This document shows positions 18,693 to 28,064 of a stretch of DNA of 64,000 nt, one piece after another (position 1 is the stretch's first letter; each line of letters begins with the position of its first letter). Source of the stretch: Saprospiraceae bacterium (lineage in GTDB: Bacteria > Bacteroidota > Bacteroidia > Chitinophagales > Saprospiraceae); NCBI GenBank assembly GCA_016716335.1, contig JADJWN010000010.1, positions 1 to 64,000 of the forward strand, in the 5' to 3' direction. The position numbers and the translations under genes were made by a program. Under the pieces are notes generated by a model. That model ran no database searches. It saw only the letters and a list, made by a program, of their open reading frames with translations, and was not told the origin of the DNA.

Positions 18693-20354
18693 TTAGGCTT
18701 TAGGCTCTTTGATTTTCTTTTTTCCCTTCATGGTAGAAGCTACCTGCAGTGCCTGATACAGATTGACGATACCACCTGATACTGAAAGGTCGGAAAATTT
18801 CTTTTTTTCAGATTTACTGCCAGGCAGCTTTACCTCGGTGGTCACAGGTGTGACGGATTTCATAATGGCTTCCTTCACCTGCTCAGCAGTGAGGGCGGGA
18901 TAATAAGACCTGATCACAGCAGCTACACCGGCCACCACAGGTGCTGCCATACTTGTACCCTGCAGGGGAGCATATTCACTGCCCGGCATGGTGGAGTAAA
19001 TCCTGACTCCCGGGGCGAAAATATCCACCTTGGTCTTACCATAATTGGAAAATGTAGCCACCATATCCTCACCGTCCCGGTAGGATAAAGCGCCAACCTC
19101 TATCCAGTTTTTGGCTACTTTGGGCTTTTTGCAAAGGAACCCCGATTTTTTGTCTAATTGAGCCGTCGGATAATTTTCTTCTATATCTGTGTTTTTACCG
19201 TCATTGCCTGCTGCATGAATAAGAAGCACATCTTTTTTGGCAGCATACTCCACCGCTTCATCTACTACCTTTTTCTGAGGACTGAAGCCTTTACCAAAGC
19301 TCATATTGATCACAGTTGCGCCATTATCCACTGCATATCTGATCGCATTGGCCACATCTTTGTCCCGCTCATCGCCATCAGGTACTGCTCTGACCGACAT
19401 GAGTCTTACGTTGTCCGCTACACCGTCCATACCAAAACCATTGTTTCTCACGGCTCCTATAATTCCGGCGACGTGAGTGCCGTGAGTCGCATCCGGCCCG
19501 GTAACATCATTGTTACCATAGATACGTTCGTAGGGATCATTGTAATTGTCCTTAACAATGGTAGCCCTGGTGTCAAAATCAGGATTGTAGCTGTAATCCA
19601 GCTTGTCCTGATGTCGCTTGCCATCCTGCAGGATCTCTTCTCTGATGTTTTCCTTGATGGCGTCAATGGTCTTCATATCAGAGGCGGATATATATTGGGC
19701 TACAATGTTTTTGGCCATGTTGATATCGGGGGTGCCGTTGGTCTCAAGGGCCTCAAGTTTCTGCATATCTATCTCGCCACCGCCAAGTTTCTGATTGAGT
19801 GCATCGAGGGCAGACATGACTCTGTTTTCGACATTCTTGAGCTGAGACAGACTCATTTTGGCTTTTTCAATCTCTTTTTCTACCGTGGTTTTCGCCCGTA
19901 TGTAGGTGTCATATTCCTTTTTTTGAGTCTTGTTGAGCTTAGATGGAACCGCATTTTCATATTTGTATTTCAATGCAGCATATACTCTTACCGCTTCATA
20001 AGTGTCGGGGCCTACATTTCTGCCATCAGGTCCTCCGATAAAATTCCATCCGAACACATCATCAATGTATCCGTTTTTATCATCATCAATGCCGTTGCCT
20101 GGTATTTCACCGGGATTAATCCAGATATTGGCCTTGAGGTCTTCGTGTTCTATATCGATGCCCGAATCTATAACCGCCACCACCACTGTGCGGGATTTTT
20201 TATCTTTCAGCCATTCATTGTGTGCCTTATTGAGAGAAATACCCATGTATTCATCCCCCGGATTACCGTAGTACCAGTCATTAGGGACATTCTGGGCCGA
20301 TAAAAAACCGGAAATGAGTATAAAAACCAGGGAAAACTGAAATTTAACCTTCAT
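18693..20354 (-). CDS. S8 family (subtilisin-like) secreted serine peptidase
   Basis: Start chosen at MKVKFQFSLVFILISGFLSAQ, a signal peptide; a longer frame to 20510 has no signal character. 553 residues. Catalytic triad: Asp63 in VIDSGID, His291 in HGTHVAG, Ser468 in GTSMAAP. Between Asp and His lies an unusually long insertion (~230 residues instead of a few tens) with a calcium-like stretch (DDDKNGYIDD) and a predicted coiled coil (TTVEKEIEKAKMSLSQLKNV). The C-terminus ends in a lysine-rich tail (KGKKKIKEPKA) without a T9SS sorting domain, so it is probably periplasmic or lipid-independent secreted. Confidence 0.9.
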   Translation of the reverse strand: MKVKFQFSLVFILISGFLSAQNVPNDWYYGNPGDEYMGISLNKAHNEWLKDKKSRTVVVAVIDSGIDIEHEDLKANIWINPGEIPGNGIDDDKNGYIDDVFGWNFIGGPDGRNVGPDTYEAVRVYAALKYKYENAVPSKLNKTQKKEYDTYIRAKTTVEKEIEKAKMSLSQLKNVENRVMSALDALNQKLGGGEIDMQKLEALETNGTPDINMAKNIVAQYISASDMKTIDAIKENIREEILQDGKRHQDKLDYSYNPDFDTRATIVKDNYNDPYERIYGNNDVTGPDATHGTHVAGIIGAVRNNGFGMDGVADNVRLMSVRAVPDGDERDKDVANAIRYAVDNGATVINMSFGKGFSPQKKVVDEAVEYAAKKDVLLIHAAGNDGKNTDIEENYPTAQLDKKSGFLCKKPKVAKNWIEVGALSYRDGEDMVATFSNYGKTKVDIFAPGVRIYSTMPGSEYAPLQGTSMAAPVVAGVAAVIRSYYPALTAEQVKEAIMKSVTPVTTEVKLPGSKSEKKKFSDLSVSGGIVNLYQALQVASTMKGKKKIKEPKA

Positions 20355-20598
20355 AATATTGTGAATTTGTGAAAACTGACTTACTTTTGTATTAAAATAA
20401 TGTTTAATATGTTTGATGTTTGTGTCTGAAAAACAGCAAAGCTGCAAAAATACAAGTTGAACAGACATTTTCAACAGGTTTTTGCTAAATATGGTTTTGC
20501 AGACGACCACTTACAGAGAAAATAATGTTAAACATTACAGGACTCAAAATAAAAAACAGGAATTTAGCTTTTAGGTTAAATTCTCAAAATGGTACTCT

Positions 20599-21477
20599 AT
20601 GAAGCGATATTTTGCTATTGCTCTTATTTCTTTCTTATTTTATTTTCCCGGCAATGATTGCAGTGCCCAATATACAGAGCTGGGCTTTGGTGCAGGGATG
20701 ACCCATTACTGGGGTGACCTTAATGCTCCTGATTTTCCTACCAATTTTTCCAATGGCAGATTTGCAGTGCAGCTTTCTGCAAGATATATCTACAAAAAAT
20801 ATTTCGGACTCAGAGGTAATTTTGTTTTAGGAAGATTGTATGGGGATGACCGAAAATCCAAGCTGGAATGGCAGAAACAAAGAAATCTCAATTTTCAGTC
20901 TCCATTGGTGGAATTGGGTGTGTTGGGTGAATTTTACATATTCGGATATGAAACTTTTGAAGGAGCCTCTGTTTTTTCACCCTATCTTACAGTAGGACTG
21001 TCTGTTTTCAGATTTGACCCCAGCACCAAATTTCAGGGCAATACAGTCCGGCTACAGCCTTTGGGCACAGAGGGTCAGGGTATGTTCGGATTCCGTGACA
21101 AATACAGTCTGATAAGTCTGGCCATCCCGATGGGTGCAGGTGCCAAATTTAAAGTGTCTGAAAGGATGAATATCAGTGCCGAGGTTGTAGGTCGCAGAAC
21201 CTTTACCGATTTTGTGGATGATGTGAGCGGATCTTACGTCAGCTATGAAGATATGGTAGGACCAGGAGGCAATGGCGCATTGGCAGCCAGATTGGGCAAC
21301 AGGATGAATGAATACTTCGGACAGGAGGAACCTATTGATTTACCCACTGGCACACAGCGTGGCGGGCAAAAAGTGAGAGACTACTATTTTATAAGCACTA
21401 TATCCGTAAACCTTATGCTGAGTGACGGCAAATCCTTGAGATCTGCTTCCGGAAAACTCAAATGTCCCAAATTTTGA
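20599..21477 (+). CDS. DUF6089 family outer-membrane beta-barrel protein
   Basis: 292 residues with a signal peptide ending CSAQ. The mature N-terminus YTELGFGAGMTHYWGDLN is the signature of the DUF6089 family common in Bacteroidota. Alternating amphipathic strands (RFAVQLSARYIYKKYFGLRGNFVLG) and the terminal YFISTISVNLML strand fit a small porin-like barrel. The protein ends KLKCPKF, a Cys-containing tail seen in this family. Function unknown; some relatives are linked to T9SS or the envelope, which is not shown here. Confidence 0.75.
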   Translation: MKRYFAIALISFLFYFPGNDCSAQYTELGFGAGMTHYWGDLNAPDFPTNFSNGRFAVQLSARYIYKKYFGLRGNFVLGRLYGDDRKSKLEWQKQRNLNFQSPLVELGVLGEFYIFGYETFEGASVFSPYLTVGLSVFRFDPSTKFQGNTVRLQPLGTEGQGMFGFRDKYSLISLAIPMGAGAKFKVSERMNISAEVVGRRTFTDFVDDVSGSYVSYEDMVGPGGNGALAARLGNRMNEYFGQEEPIDLPTGTQRGGQKVRDYYFISTISVNLMLSDGKSLRSASGKLKCPKF

Positions 21478-21695
21478 AAATTTAACCCATCGCAACTTTT
21501 TTACCTGCTTTCTGAATTTAGAATTACGGGGCTGTACTCATGATATGGCAGTAAAATAGTACTCTGACTTCCCGGCTCTGCAAGGTGATGTATTCAAGTA
21601 TTCAATACCCTTATATCAAAATATTTTTATTCGCCTCCTGCACAATTAAAGTTATATCGTGTAAGTTTGTTTTCTGCCACACAGATTATTGATTT

Positions 21696-23602
21696 ATGAA
21701 TCTGGAAAAAGCATCTGCTGCTTTAAAAAAATATTGGGAATATGACAAGTTCAGACCGCCTCAGGACGAAATTATACTTTCAGTGCTCGAGGGTAGGGAT
21801 ACTATTGCGTTATTACCTACAGGCGGCGGAAAATCACTGTGCTATCAGCTGCCTGCATTGCTCCTGCCCGGAAAAACCATAGTGATTTCACCACTGATTG
21901 CACTGATGGAAGATCAGGTACAGGGGCTTAATAAAAAGGAATAAAAGCCCGCTCACTGAATGCTACCCTGACCTACAGGCAGATAGACCTCATCCTCGAC
22001 GACTTTGTATATGGTGATCTGAAAATATTGTATATATCTCCTGAACGTATTCGTTCTGAAATCTTTTACAGAAGATTCGCCAAGGCAAAAATCAGTCTTT
22101 TTGCTATTGACGAAGTGCATTGTATATCTCAATGGGGCTATGATTTTCGTCCATCCTATCTGCAGATCAGCGACTTGCGCATCCAGTGCCCCCATGTGCC
22201 TGTAATAGCTCTTACAGCCACTGCCACACCCACGGTCCTCAATGATATAAGCGAAAAACTCGCCCTGAAATCTCCCGCCATTTACAGTAAAAGTTTTGAA
22301 CGGAACAATCTGAGTTTTACGGTGATTCACACCCATGATAAGTTCAATCAGCTGCTCCACCTGCTCAACAAAGTCAAAGGCAGTGCAATCATATATGTAA
22401 GAAACCGAAAAGAAACAGTATTGGTGTCCAACAGATTGAGACAACACCAGTATGCAGCCATACATTACCATGGTGGCATGGACAAAGCTGAAAGAGACCG
22501 TTACCAGAAATTATGGATGAGCAATAGTGCCCTGATTATCGTATCCACCAATGCATTTGGGATGGGAATTGATAAGCCGGATGTGAGATTGGTGGTGCAT
22601 CTGGACCTTGCACCAAGCCCTGAAGAATACTATCAGGAAGCAGGAAGGGCAGGCAGAGACGGCAAGGCATCCTTTGCAGTAACTATCATTGATGAAGGAG
22701 ATATCGCAGCTGCCGAGGAACAGCTTGCCGATCAGTTTCCACCCAAAGATGAAATTGCAGAAGTATTTGATTATTTATGCCGCTATTATAAGATTGCTTA
22801 CGGTGATGGCCTGCATCTAACTTTTGATTTCAACATGTCTGACTTCGCAGCTTACTCCGGTAAAAAGGCCAAAAAAATTTTTCATGTATTATCCATTCTC
22901 GACAGAGAAGGATGGATAATGATGAGCGAGGGACTGAAAGAACCCACCCGTATTATGATTGTATGTGATTATCAGGATTTAAAATGGCTCAACGAAAGAT
23001 CAGACAAAAAATCGGGTTTGGTAACACATCTCCTGCGCAAATATGAAGGTCTTTTTACAGATTTTGTAAAAATAGATGAATGGGCTATCTGCAAAGACCT
23101 CCATATGGAGGAATCTGAACTGGACAGATTGCTTCAAATGCTGAAAGCGGAAGGAATAATTGATATCCGCAAAAAAATCTCAGGGCCTGCAATCACATTC
23201 TTATCTGACAGACCTGAATTAAGATCCTTCACTATAGATATGGTCGCTTACAGATTCAGACAAAAAATGGCTGCTGACAGACTGTCGGCTATGATTGCTT
23301 ACATTCAGAACGAAAAAGAGTGCAGACAGGCATTTATACTCAGATATTTCGGAGAGAAAGGGAAAAAGTGCGGGAGATGTGACATCTGTAAGGGCACCTT
23401 CAATCCTGAAGTATCTCCGGAAGTGAAAGAAAAGGTATTGAATGCGCTCCACAATGCCGGTGACATCAGTTTATACACTGTAAAAAAATTTGTCTCCGGC
23501 TTTCCACTGAATAAAAGGAAACAGGTGCATGCTGCATTAAGCCAGCTTGAAACAGAAAATATCATTCATATTACCGACAAAGGATTCATCCAATGGCTGT
23601 GA
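21696..23602 (+). CDS. recQ: ATP-dependent DNA helicase RecQ (frameshifted)
   Basis: 3'-5' DNA helicase of recombination and fork repair. Walker A PTGGGKSLCYQLP, DEVH box in AIDEVHCISQWGYDFRPSY, motif VI QEAGRAGRDG, and an RQC-type zinc region (FILRYFGEKGKKCGRCDIC) are present; the C-terminus KRKQVHAALSQLETENII fits a winged helix. The frame breaks at 21938-21940: AAAAAGGAATAAAAG needs one more G to read KKGIKARSLNATLT. With it the protein is 635 residues. Overlaps the downstream glycosyltransferase by 10 bp. Confidence 0.9.
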
Positions 23603-24726
23603 TATCCCAAAAATCTTCGAAAATCACCTGCTGTGTATCCAATGATTTGAATCAGGACCAGCGAATGCACCGCATTTGTAAATTTCTGACAGTAAATGAC
23701 TGCGTTGTAAATTTGATTGGGAGAAAAAAACCCGATTCCCTACCTCTAAACGCTCAGATTTTTAATCAACTCCGCTTAAATTGTTTCTTTCATAAAGGAC
23801 CTGTATTTTATTTTGAGTACAACCTGAGACTTTTCTGGCATCTGCTCTTTTCAAAATCAGATATTATTTACAGTGTGGATTATGACACCCTGCCGGGTTG
23901 TGCGCTGGCTGCCAGAATAAAGGGCAAAAAGCTGATTTTTGATGCGCATGAATATTTTACAGAGGTGCCTGAATTACAGGGCAAGACGGTGAAAAAACTG
24001 ATCTGGAACCTGGCAGCAAAATTATTTGTCCCGCTTTGTGATGTATGCATCACTGTAAATCAGAGTCTGGCTGATATTTTCTCAAAAAAATTCAACAAGT
24101 CCTTTTATGTGATATACAATGCGCCGGAAAAACAATATTCAGATCACAGATTCTTACCGGCTTTGGACAAAAAACCCTACGTATTGCTGTATCAGGGTAT
24201 GTTGAATCAGGGCAGAGGCCTCGAGGCTATGATTGAAGCTATGCCCATGCTGTCTGACTGTGAGTTATGGCTGGCAGGCGATGGAGATATTGCACAAAAA
24301 TTGAAGGAATTGGCTGAGAATTCCCCGGCCAAAGACCGTATTCACTTCAAAGGATGGCAAAACCATGAAAATCTGAAAGCACTTACCAAGCAGGCAACTC
24401 TGGGGCTCAATCTTCTGGAAAAAGACAGTCTCAATTATTACTACTCCCTTGCCAACAAATTTTTTGATTATCTGCACGCCGGTATCCCCGCAGTGCACAT
24501 GGATTTTCCCGAATATCGCAAGAAACTTGATGAATTTGAGACAGGTATTACCCTATCTGACCTGCAATCGGCTACCATTGCCGGACACATTAAGAATCTG
24601 ATTACTGATAACACAAAATACAAAGCCATGCAGGCAGCATGTATTAAAGCAGCAGAGAAGTATAATTGGGAGGCGGAAAGCCTGAAACTACTCCAGATAT
24701 TAGAAAAACTGCGACATTCTTCATAG
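23593..24726 (+). CDS. glycosyltransferase family 4
   Basis: 377 residues, GT-B fold. The N-terminal domain contains DYDTLPGCALAARIKGKKLIFDAHEYF; the C-terminal nucleotide-sugar domain has LLYQGMLNQGRGLEAMIEAM, LWLAGDGDIAQKL, HFKGWQNHENL and FFDYLHAGIPAV. This resembles polysaccharide or LPS-decorating mannosyl/glucosyltransferases. It overlaps recQ by 10 bp, but linkage is probably incidental. Acceptor and sugar are not predictable. Confidence 0.8.
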   Translation: MAVISQKSSKITCCVSNDLNQDQRMHRICKFLTVNDCVVNLIGRKKPDSLPLNAQIFNQLRLNCFFHKGPVFYFEYNLRLFWHLLFSKSDIIYSVDYDTLPGCALAARIKGKKLIFDAHEYFTEVPELQGKTVKKLIWNLAAKLFVPLCDVCITVNQSLADIFSKKFNKSFYVIYNAPEKQYSDHRFLPALDKKPYVLLYQGMLNQGRGLEAMIEAMPMLSDCELWLAGDGDIAQKLKELAENSPAKDRIHFKGWQNHENLKALTKQATLGLNLLEKDSLNYYYSLANKFFDYLHAGIPAVHMDFPEYRKKLDEFETGITLSDLQSATIAGHIKNLITDNTKYKAMQAACIKAAEKYNWEAESLKLLQILEKLRHSS

Positions 24727-24766
24727 CGAATATCTGACCGTCAAAATTGCTCCGGTAAAATCCGCT

Positions 24767-26026
24767 TTATACCAGAATCATCATCGGATTTTCGAGCATA
24801 GCCTTAAGCGTCTGTAAAAACTGAGCACCAGTGGCACCGTCCACTACCCTGTGGTCGCATGAAAGCGTCACCTTCATCATATTACCTATTACAATCTGGT
24901 CATTCTTGACGATGGGTTTTTTGATAATCGATCCTACTGCAAGTATGCAGGCATCCGGCGGATTGATGATGGCAGTAAATTCCTCAATGTCAAACATACC
25001 GAGATTGCTGATGGTAAAAGTATTACCACTCATCTCCTGAGGCTGAAGTTTTTTATTACGTGCTTTGCCTGCCAGTTCTTTGACTTCCTGATTGATGACA
25101 CTGAGAGGTTTGGTATCAGCATGCCTGATTACAGGTACCAGCAAACCATCTTCCACTGCGACTGCCACTCCGATATGGATATCTTTGTGGTAGGTAATCT
25201 TATCTCCCATCCATGATGAATTGATGGCTGGATGCTTACGGAGAGCTGCCGCACAGGCTCTGATTACCAGATCATTGAAAGAAATTTTTACAGGCGACAC
25301 TTCGTTTACCGCAGTTCTGGCCTGCACCGCATTGTCCATATTGATCTCCACTGTAAGATAGAAATGAGGAGCGGTAAACTTGCTTTCACCCAATCTGCGG
25401 GCTATCACCTTGCGCATTTGAGATACCGGAACATCCCCGTATTGAAAATCAGAATACACCGCAGACTGTACTGCAGGTTCAGCCTTGACCGTGGGTGGGT
25501 TACTTAAATATTGCTCGATGTCTCTCTTTACTATTCTGCCTTGATCTCCGCTACCTTTTATATGGCTAAGGTCTATTCCTGCCTGGGAGGCAACGGATCT
25601 TGCCAAGGGAGATGCTTTGATTCTGCTGTCAGAAGGAGCAGAGGTCTCCGGAGCTGAGGGAGTCTGTTGCTGAGGGACTTCCACTGCGACCGGAGCAGCA
25701 GCGGCTTTTTCCGACTTCTGTTCGACGGTAGCGGGTGCAGCACTTTGTGTCCCGTTGCTCTGTCCTGCCAGCAATGACTGAAAATCCTCACCTTTCTGAC
25801 CGATGATGGCAATAATACCATCCACCGCCACCGGGCCACTCTCCACACCCACATAGAGCAGGGTGCCGTTGAAATAACTTTCAAGCTCCATGGTGGCTTT
25901 GTCGGTTTCGACCTCTGCAAGTACATCCCCCGCTTTTACTTCATCACCGACCTTTTTCAGCCAGGCTACAATATTACCCTCCTCCATGGTATCACTCAAT
26001 CTGGGCATTCTGATGATTTCAGCCAT
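24767..26026 (-). CDS. pyruvate dehydrogenase complex E2, dihydrolipoamide acetyltransferase
   Basis: 419 residues. An N-terminal lipoyl domain carries the lipoylated Lys43 in ETDKATME; an Ala/Pro/Gln-rich linker follows; a peripheral-subunit-binding domain (KASPLARSVASQAGIDLSHIKGSG) spans ~135-175; and the acyltransferase core ends with the catalytic His/Asp motif DHRVVDGATGAQFL. Transfers acetyl from lipoamide to CoA. Only one lipoyl domain is present. E1 and E3 genes are not in the window, so 2-oxo acid specificity (pyruvate rather than branched-chain) is inferred from the TMEEGNIVAW-type N-terminus. Confidence 0.85.
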   Translation of the reverse strand: MAEIIRMPRLSDTMEEGNIVAWLKKVGDEVKAGDVLAEVETDKATMELESYFNGTLLYVGVESGPVAVDGIIAIIGQKGEDFQSLLAGQSNGTQSAAPATVEQKSEKAAAAPVAVEVPQQQTPSAPETSAPSDSRIKASPLARSVASQAGIDLSHIKGSGDQGRIVKRDIEQYLSNPPTVKAEPAVQSAVYSDFQYGDVPVSQMRKVIARRLGESKFTAPHFYLTVEINMDNAVQARTAVNEVSPVKISFNDLVIRACAAALRKHPAINSSWMGDKITYHKDIHIGVAVAVEDGLLVPVIRHADTKPLSVINQEVKELAGKARNKKLQPQEMSGNTFTISNLGMFDIEEFTAIINPPDACILAVGSIIKKPIVKNDQIVIGNMMKVTLSCDHRVVDGATGAQFLQTLKAMLENPMMILV

Positions 26027-26284
26027 AATATCTCATTTTATTTTTAGTCAGGTTGCAAAAGTACACATTCCTGCGTAAAATTATCCACCCGTGTTCATCT
26101 TGTTGTGGGCACTGCAATAATTCCTGTTGATAAATTGCGCTCTAACAAACATCGTATTTCTATGTTCAAAAATAAGGGGAAATATCTGTGACAATACAGA
26201 CCACAAAACAATAATGTCCTATTATAAACGGTTTAAATTAATACTTGTCTTCAGACAACATCGCAGACAGCAGTTTTAAAAACC

Positions 26285-26292
26285 TATATTTG
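26285..26292 (+). promoter_or_regulatory. -7 element (TATATTTG) before ybaB
   Basis: TATATTTG lies 28 bp before the ATG at 26320, supporting that start over an upstream in-frame codon at 26245. No clear -33 element is at the standard distance. Confidence 0.4.
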
Positions 26293-26319
26293 CAGCCAAA
26301 ACCAAATATCAAAACCTAT

Positions 26320-26622
26320 ATGTTTGGAGATTTATTGGGAAATGCGGACAAAATGCAGGCAGAAATGCGCAGTAAGCTCAAGGCTGAGACACTGTCTGTC
26401 AGCTTGGAGGGAATTCATTTGGAAGAAAATGCTTCCGGAGAGGGAACCAATCTAAGTATTGATGAAAGTCTCACCAATGCTGACAGCAAAGAAAAACTCG
26501 AGGACTTGCTCGTAGAATCCATCAACCGGTTTTTTCTCAAAGTCAAGCAGTCAGAAGCAGAACTTTCGGCAAAGATGCTCAAGGATATGCTGCCTCCGGG
26601 ATTTGAAAATATGTTTAAATAA
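26320..26622 (+). CDS. YbaB/EbfC family nucleoid-associated protein
   Basis: A 100-residue protein that fits the YbaB/EbfC DNA-binding family: an N-terminal helix (MFGDLLGNADKMQAEMRSKL), three central strands (LSVSLEGIHLEENAS, NLSIDESL), and a C-terminal helix pair ending MLPPGFENMFK. These dimers coat or bend DNA. The start at 26320 is preferred because the preceding reading contains a promoter -7 element. Followed after 7 bp by a T9SS protein gene, so perhaps co-transcribed. Confidence 0.7.
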   Translation: MFGDLLGNADKMQAEMRSKLKAETLSVSLEGIHLEENASGEGTNLSIDESLTNADSKEKLEDLLVESINRFFLKVKQSEAELSAKMLKDMLPPGFENMFK

Positions 26623-26629
26623 TTATTAA

Positions 26630-27847
26630 GTGGTGGAGAGAATTGAAAATAACCATGCCAGATTCCTGATTGTACTCCATTTAATCATGATATCATTTGC
26701 TGCCTTCGCACAGGTACGATATGATTTTAATGGCTGCAGCCTCAGAGACAACAGCGGCACCTTGCCGGATGCAGTATCATCATTTACTCCTGAATGTGCC
26801 TGCGGTATTCTGGCAGATGGGCTGACATTCAACGGCTCGGATGATTACCTCACCTTTCCTCAGTCTATGAGCAATCTTTTCGATACGGATTTTACCCTGG
26901 ATTTTTATTTCAGGCCCGCTCCTTCTGACAGGGAAATGGATATATTGTCCAATAAAGCCGATTGCATCAGTATAGATTCTTCACTTACGATCCGTTATTT
27001 TGGCAACAGCAGAGAGGTATTGGTAGAGTTTGGCAGTAATATCAACAACTTTTTTTCCATTAAAGCCGAACTCGACCCTAATCTTTGCTGGCACCGAATT
27101 ACATTTATCAAGTTTAATCTGGAGTATCGGGTACTCATCAACAATAAGCTGATCAGAAGAGTGATTTCCAGAGAAAACATACCACTCCGCAGAGGTGCAC
27201 CGATCGCCATAGCCAACAACCCATGCATCAATCCGGAAGCCATACCTTTCACCGGCAGTATCGATGAATTCACGATTTATCCCAGAGCTCTGTCTGACCT
27301 GGAAGTCATCCGGTCTTACTTATTTCCGGACAAAATAGTGACGGCCGATACTACAATATTCAAAGGAGAGTCTATTCAGATCCGTTTTGGAAACACCTGT
27401 GCGGTATCTGCTATCTGGTCTCCGGCGGCCGGACTCAATGACGCATTTCTGCTTTCACCCATAGCCAGCCCCGAAGAAAGTACCACTTTTACCGTACAGG
27501 TCACAAGCAGCGGGTGTACCGTGACAGACAGTGTGACCATTTATGTAGCAGACAGAGATAAACTGGATTGCAACAAATTATTACTCCCCAAAGCTTTCAC
27601 CCCCAATAATGACGGACTGAATGATGTGTATGGAATCAGTAATACTTTTATAATAGAAAGTCTTGAATTTTTCGAAATTTATGATCGTTGGGGGGCCAGA
27701 ATGTGGTCTGCCACCAACAAACTGGATGCCTGGGATGGCAGTTTTAATGGACAGGCAGTCAATCCCGGAACATACATCTACAAAATCAAATATGTCTGCG
27801 GGTCTGAAGATCGGGTATCCGTAAACAGCTTTCTGCTTTTGCGCTAA
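26630..27847 (+). CDS. LamG/concanavalin-like secreted protein with T9SS type B sorting domain
   Basis: 405 residues from a GTG start. A signal peptide (RFLIVLHLIMISFAAFAQ) precedes a LamG-like domain (LTFNGSDDYLTFPQSM ... WHRITFIKFN ... GSIDEFTIYPRALSDLE), then a beta-sandwich (YLFPDK to DSVTIYVAD) and the gliding-motility-associated C-terminal domain: FTPNNDGLNDVYGI, EFFEIYDRWGARMW, WDGSFNGQAVNPGTYIYKI. The last is the type B T9SS signal; such proteins are exported to the surface or medium. Ligand unknown. Confidence 0.85.
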   Translation: MVERIENNHARFLIVLHLIMISFAAFAQVRYDFNGCSLRDNSGTLPDAVSSFTPECACGILADGLTFNGSDDYLTFPQSMSNLFDTDFTLDFYFRPAPSDREMDILSNKADCISIDSSLTIRYFGNSREVLVEFGSNINNFFSIKAELDPNLCWHRITFIKFNLEYRVLINNKLIRRVISRENIPLRRGAPIAIANNPCINPEAIPFTGSIDEFTIYPRALSDLEVIRSYLFPDKIVTADTTIFKGESIQIRFGNTCAVSAIWSPAAGLNDAFLLSPIASPEESTTFTVQVTSSGCTVTDSVTIYVADRDKLDCNKLLLPKAFTPNNDGLNDVYGISNTFIIESLEFFEIYDRWGARMWSATNKLDAWDGSFNGQAVNPGTYIYKIKYVCGSEDRVSVNSFLLLR

Positions 27848-28064
27848 TTCCGGTTACGAAACACACAAATCCCGGAATTGAATTGTCTAAAAAAATGCTG
27901 ATAATTTGACTGAAAATTGTCATGTACGTCAGTTTTTATTTAATTTACCGTTAAAATCCTCATCATTCTTTGGTAAAATGCGTTCAAATAAATAGCATTA
28001 CCATAAGTTTGGGACAAATATGGTTTGTTGGCCAAACGGATAGATTAGGACAAATTTTATACAC

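Noticed and set aside
19158..20303. 381-codon frame opposite the subtilase
   Set aside because: Antisense shadow of a gene with a complete catalytic triad; no recognisable motifs.
21696..21944. Short RecQ-like ATPase fragment as a separate gene
   Set aside because: It joins the following frame as one RecQ after one added G; splitting is artificial.
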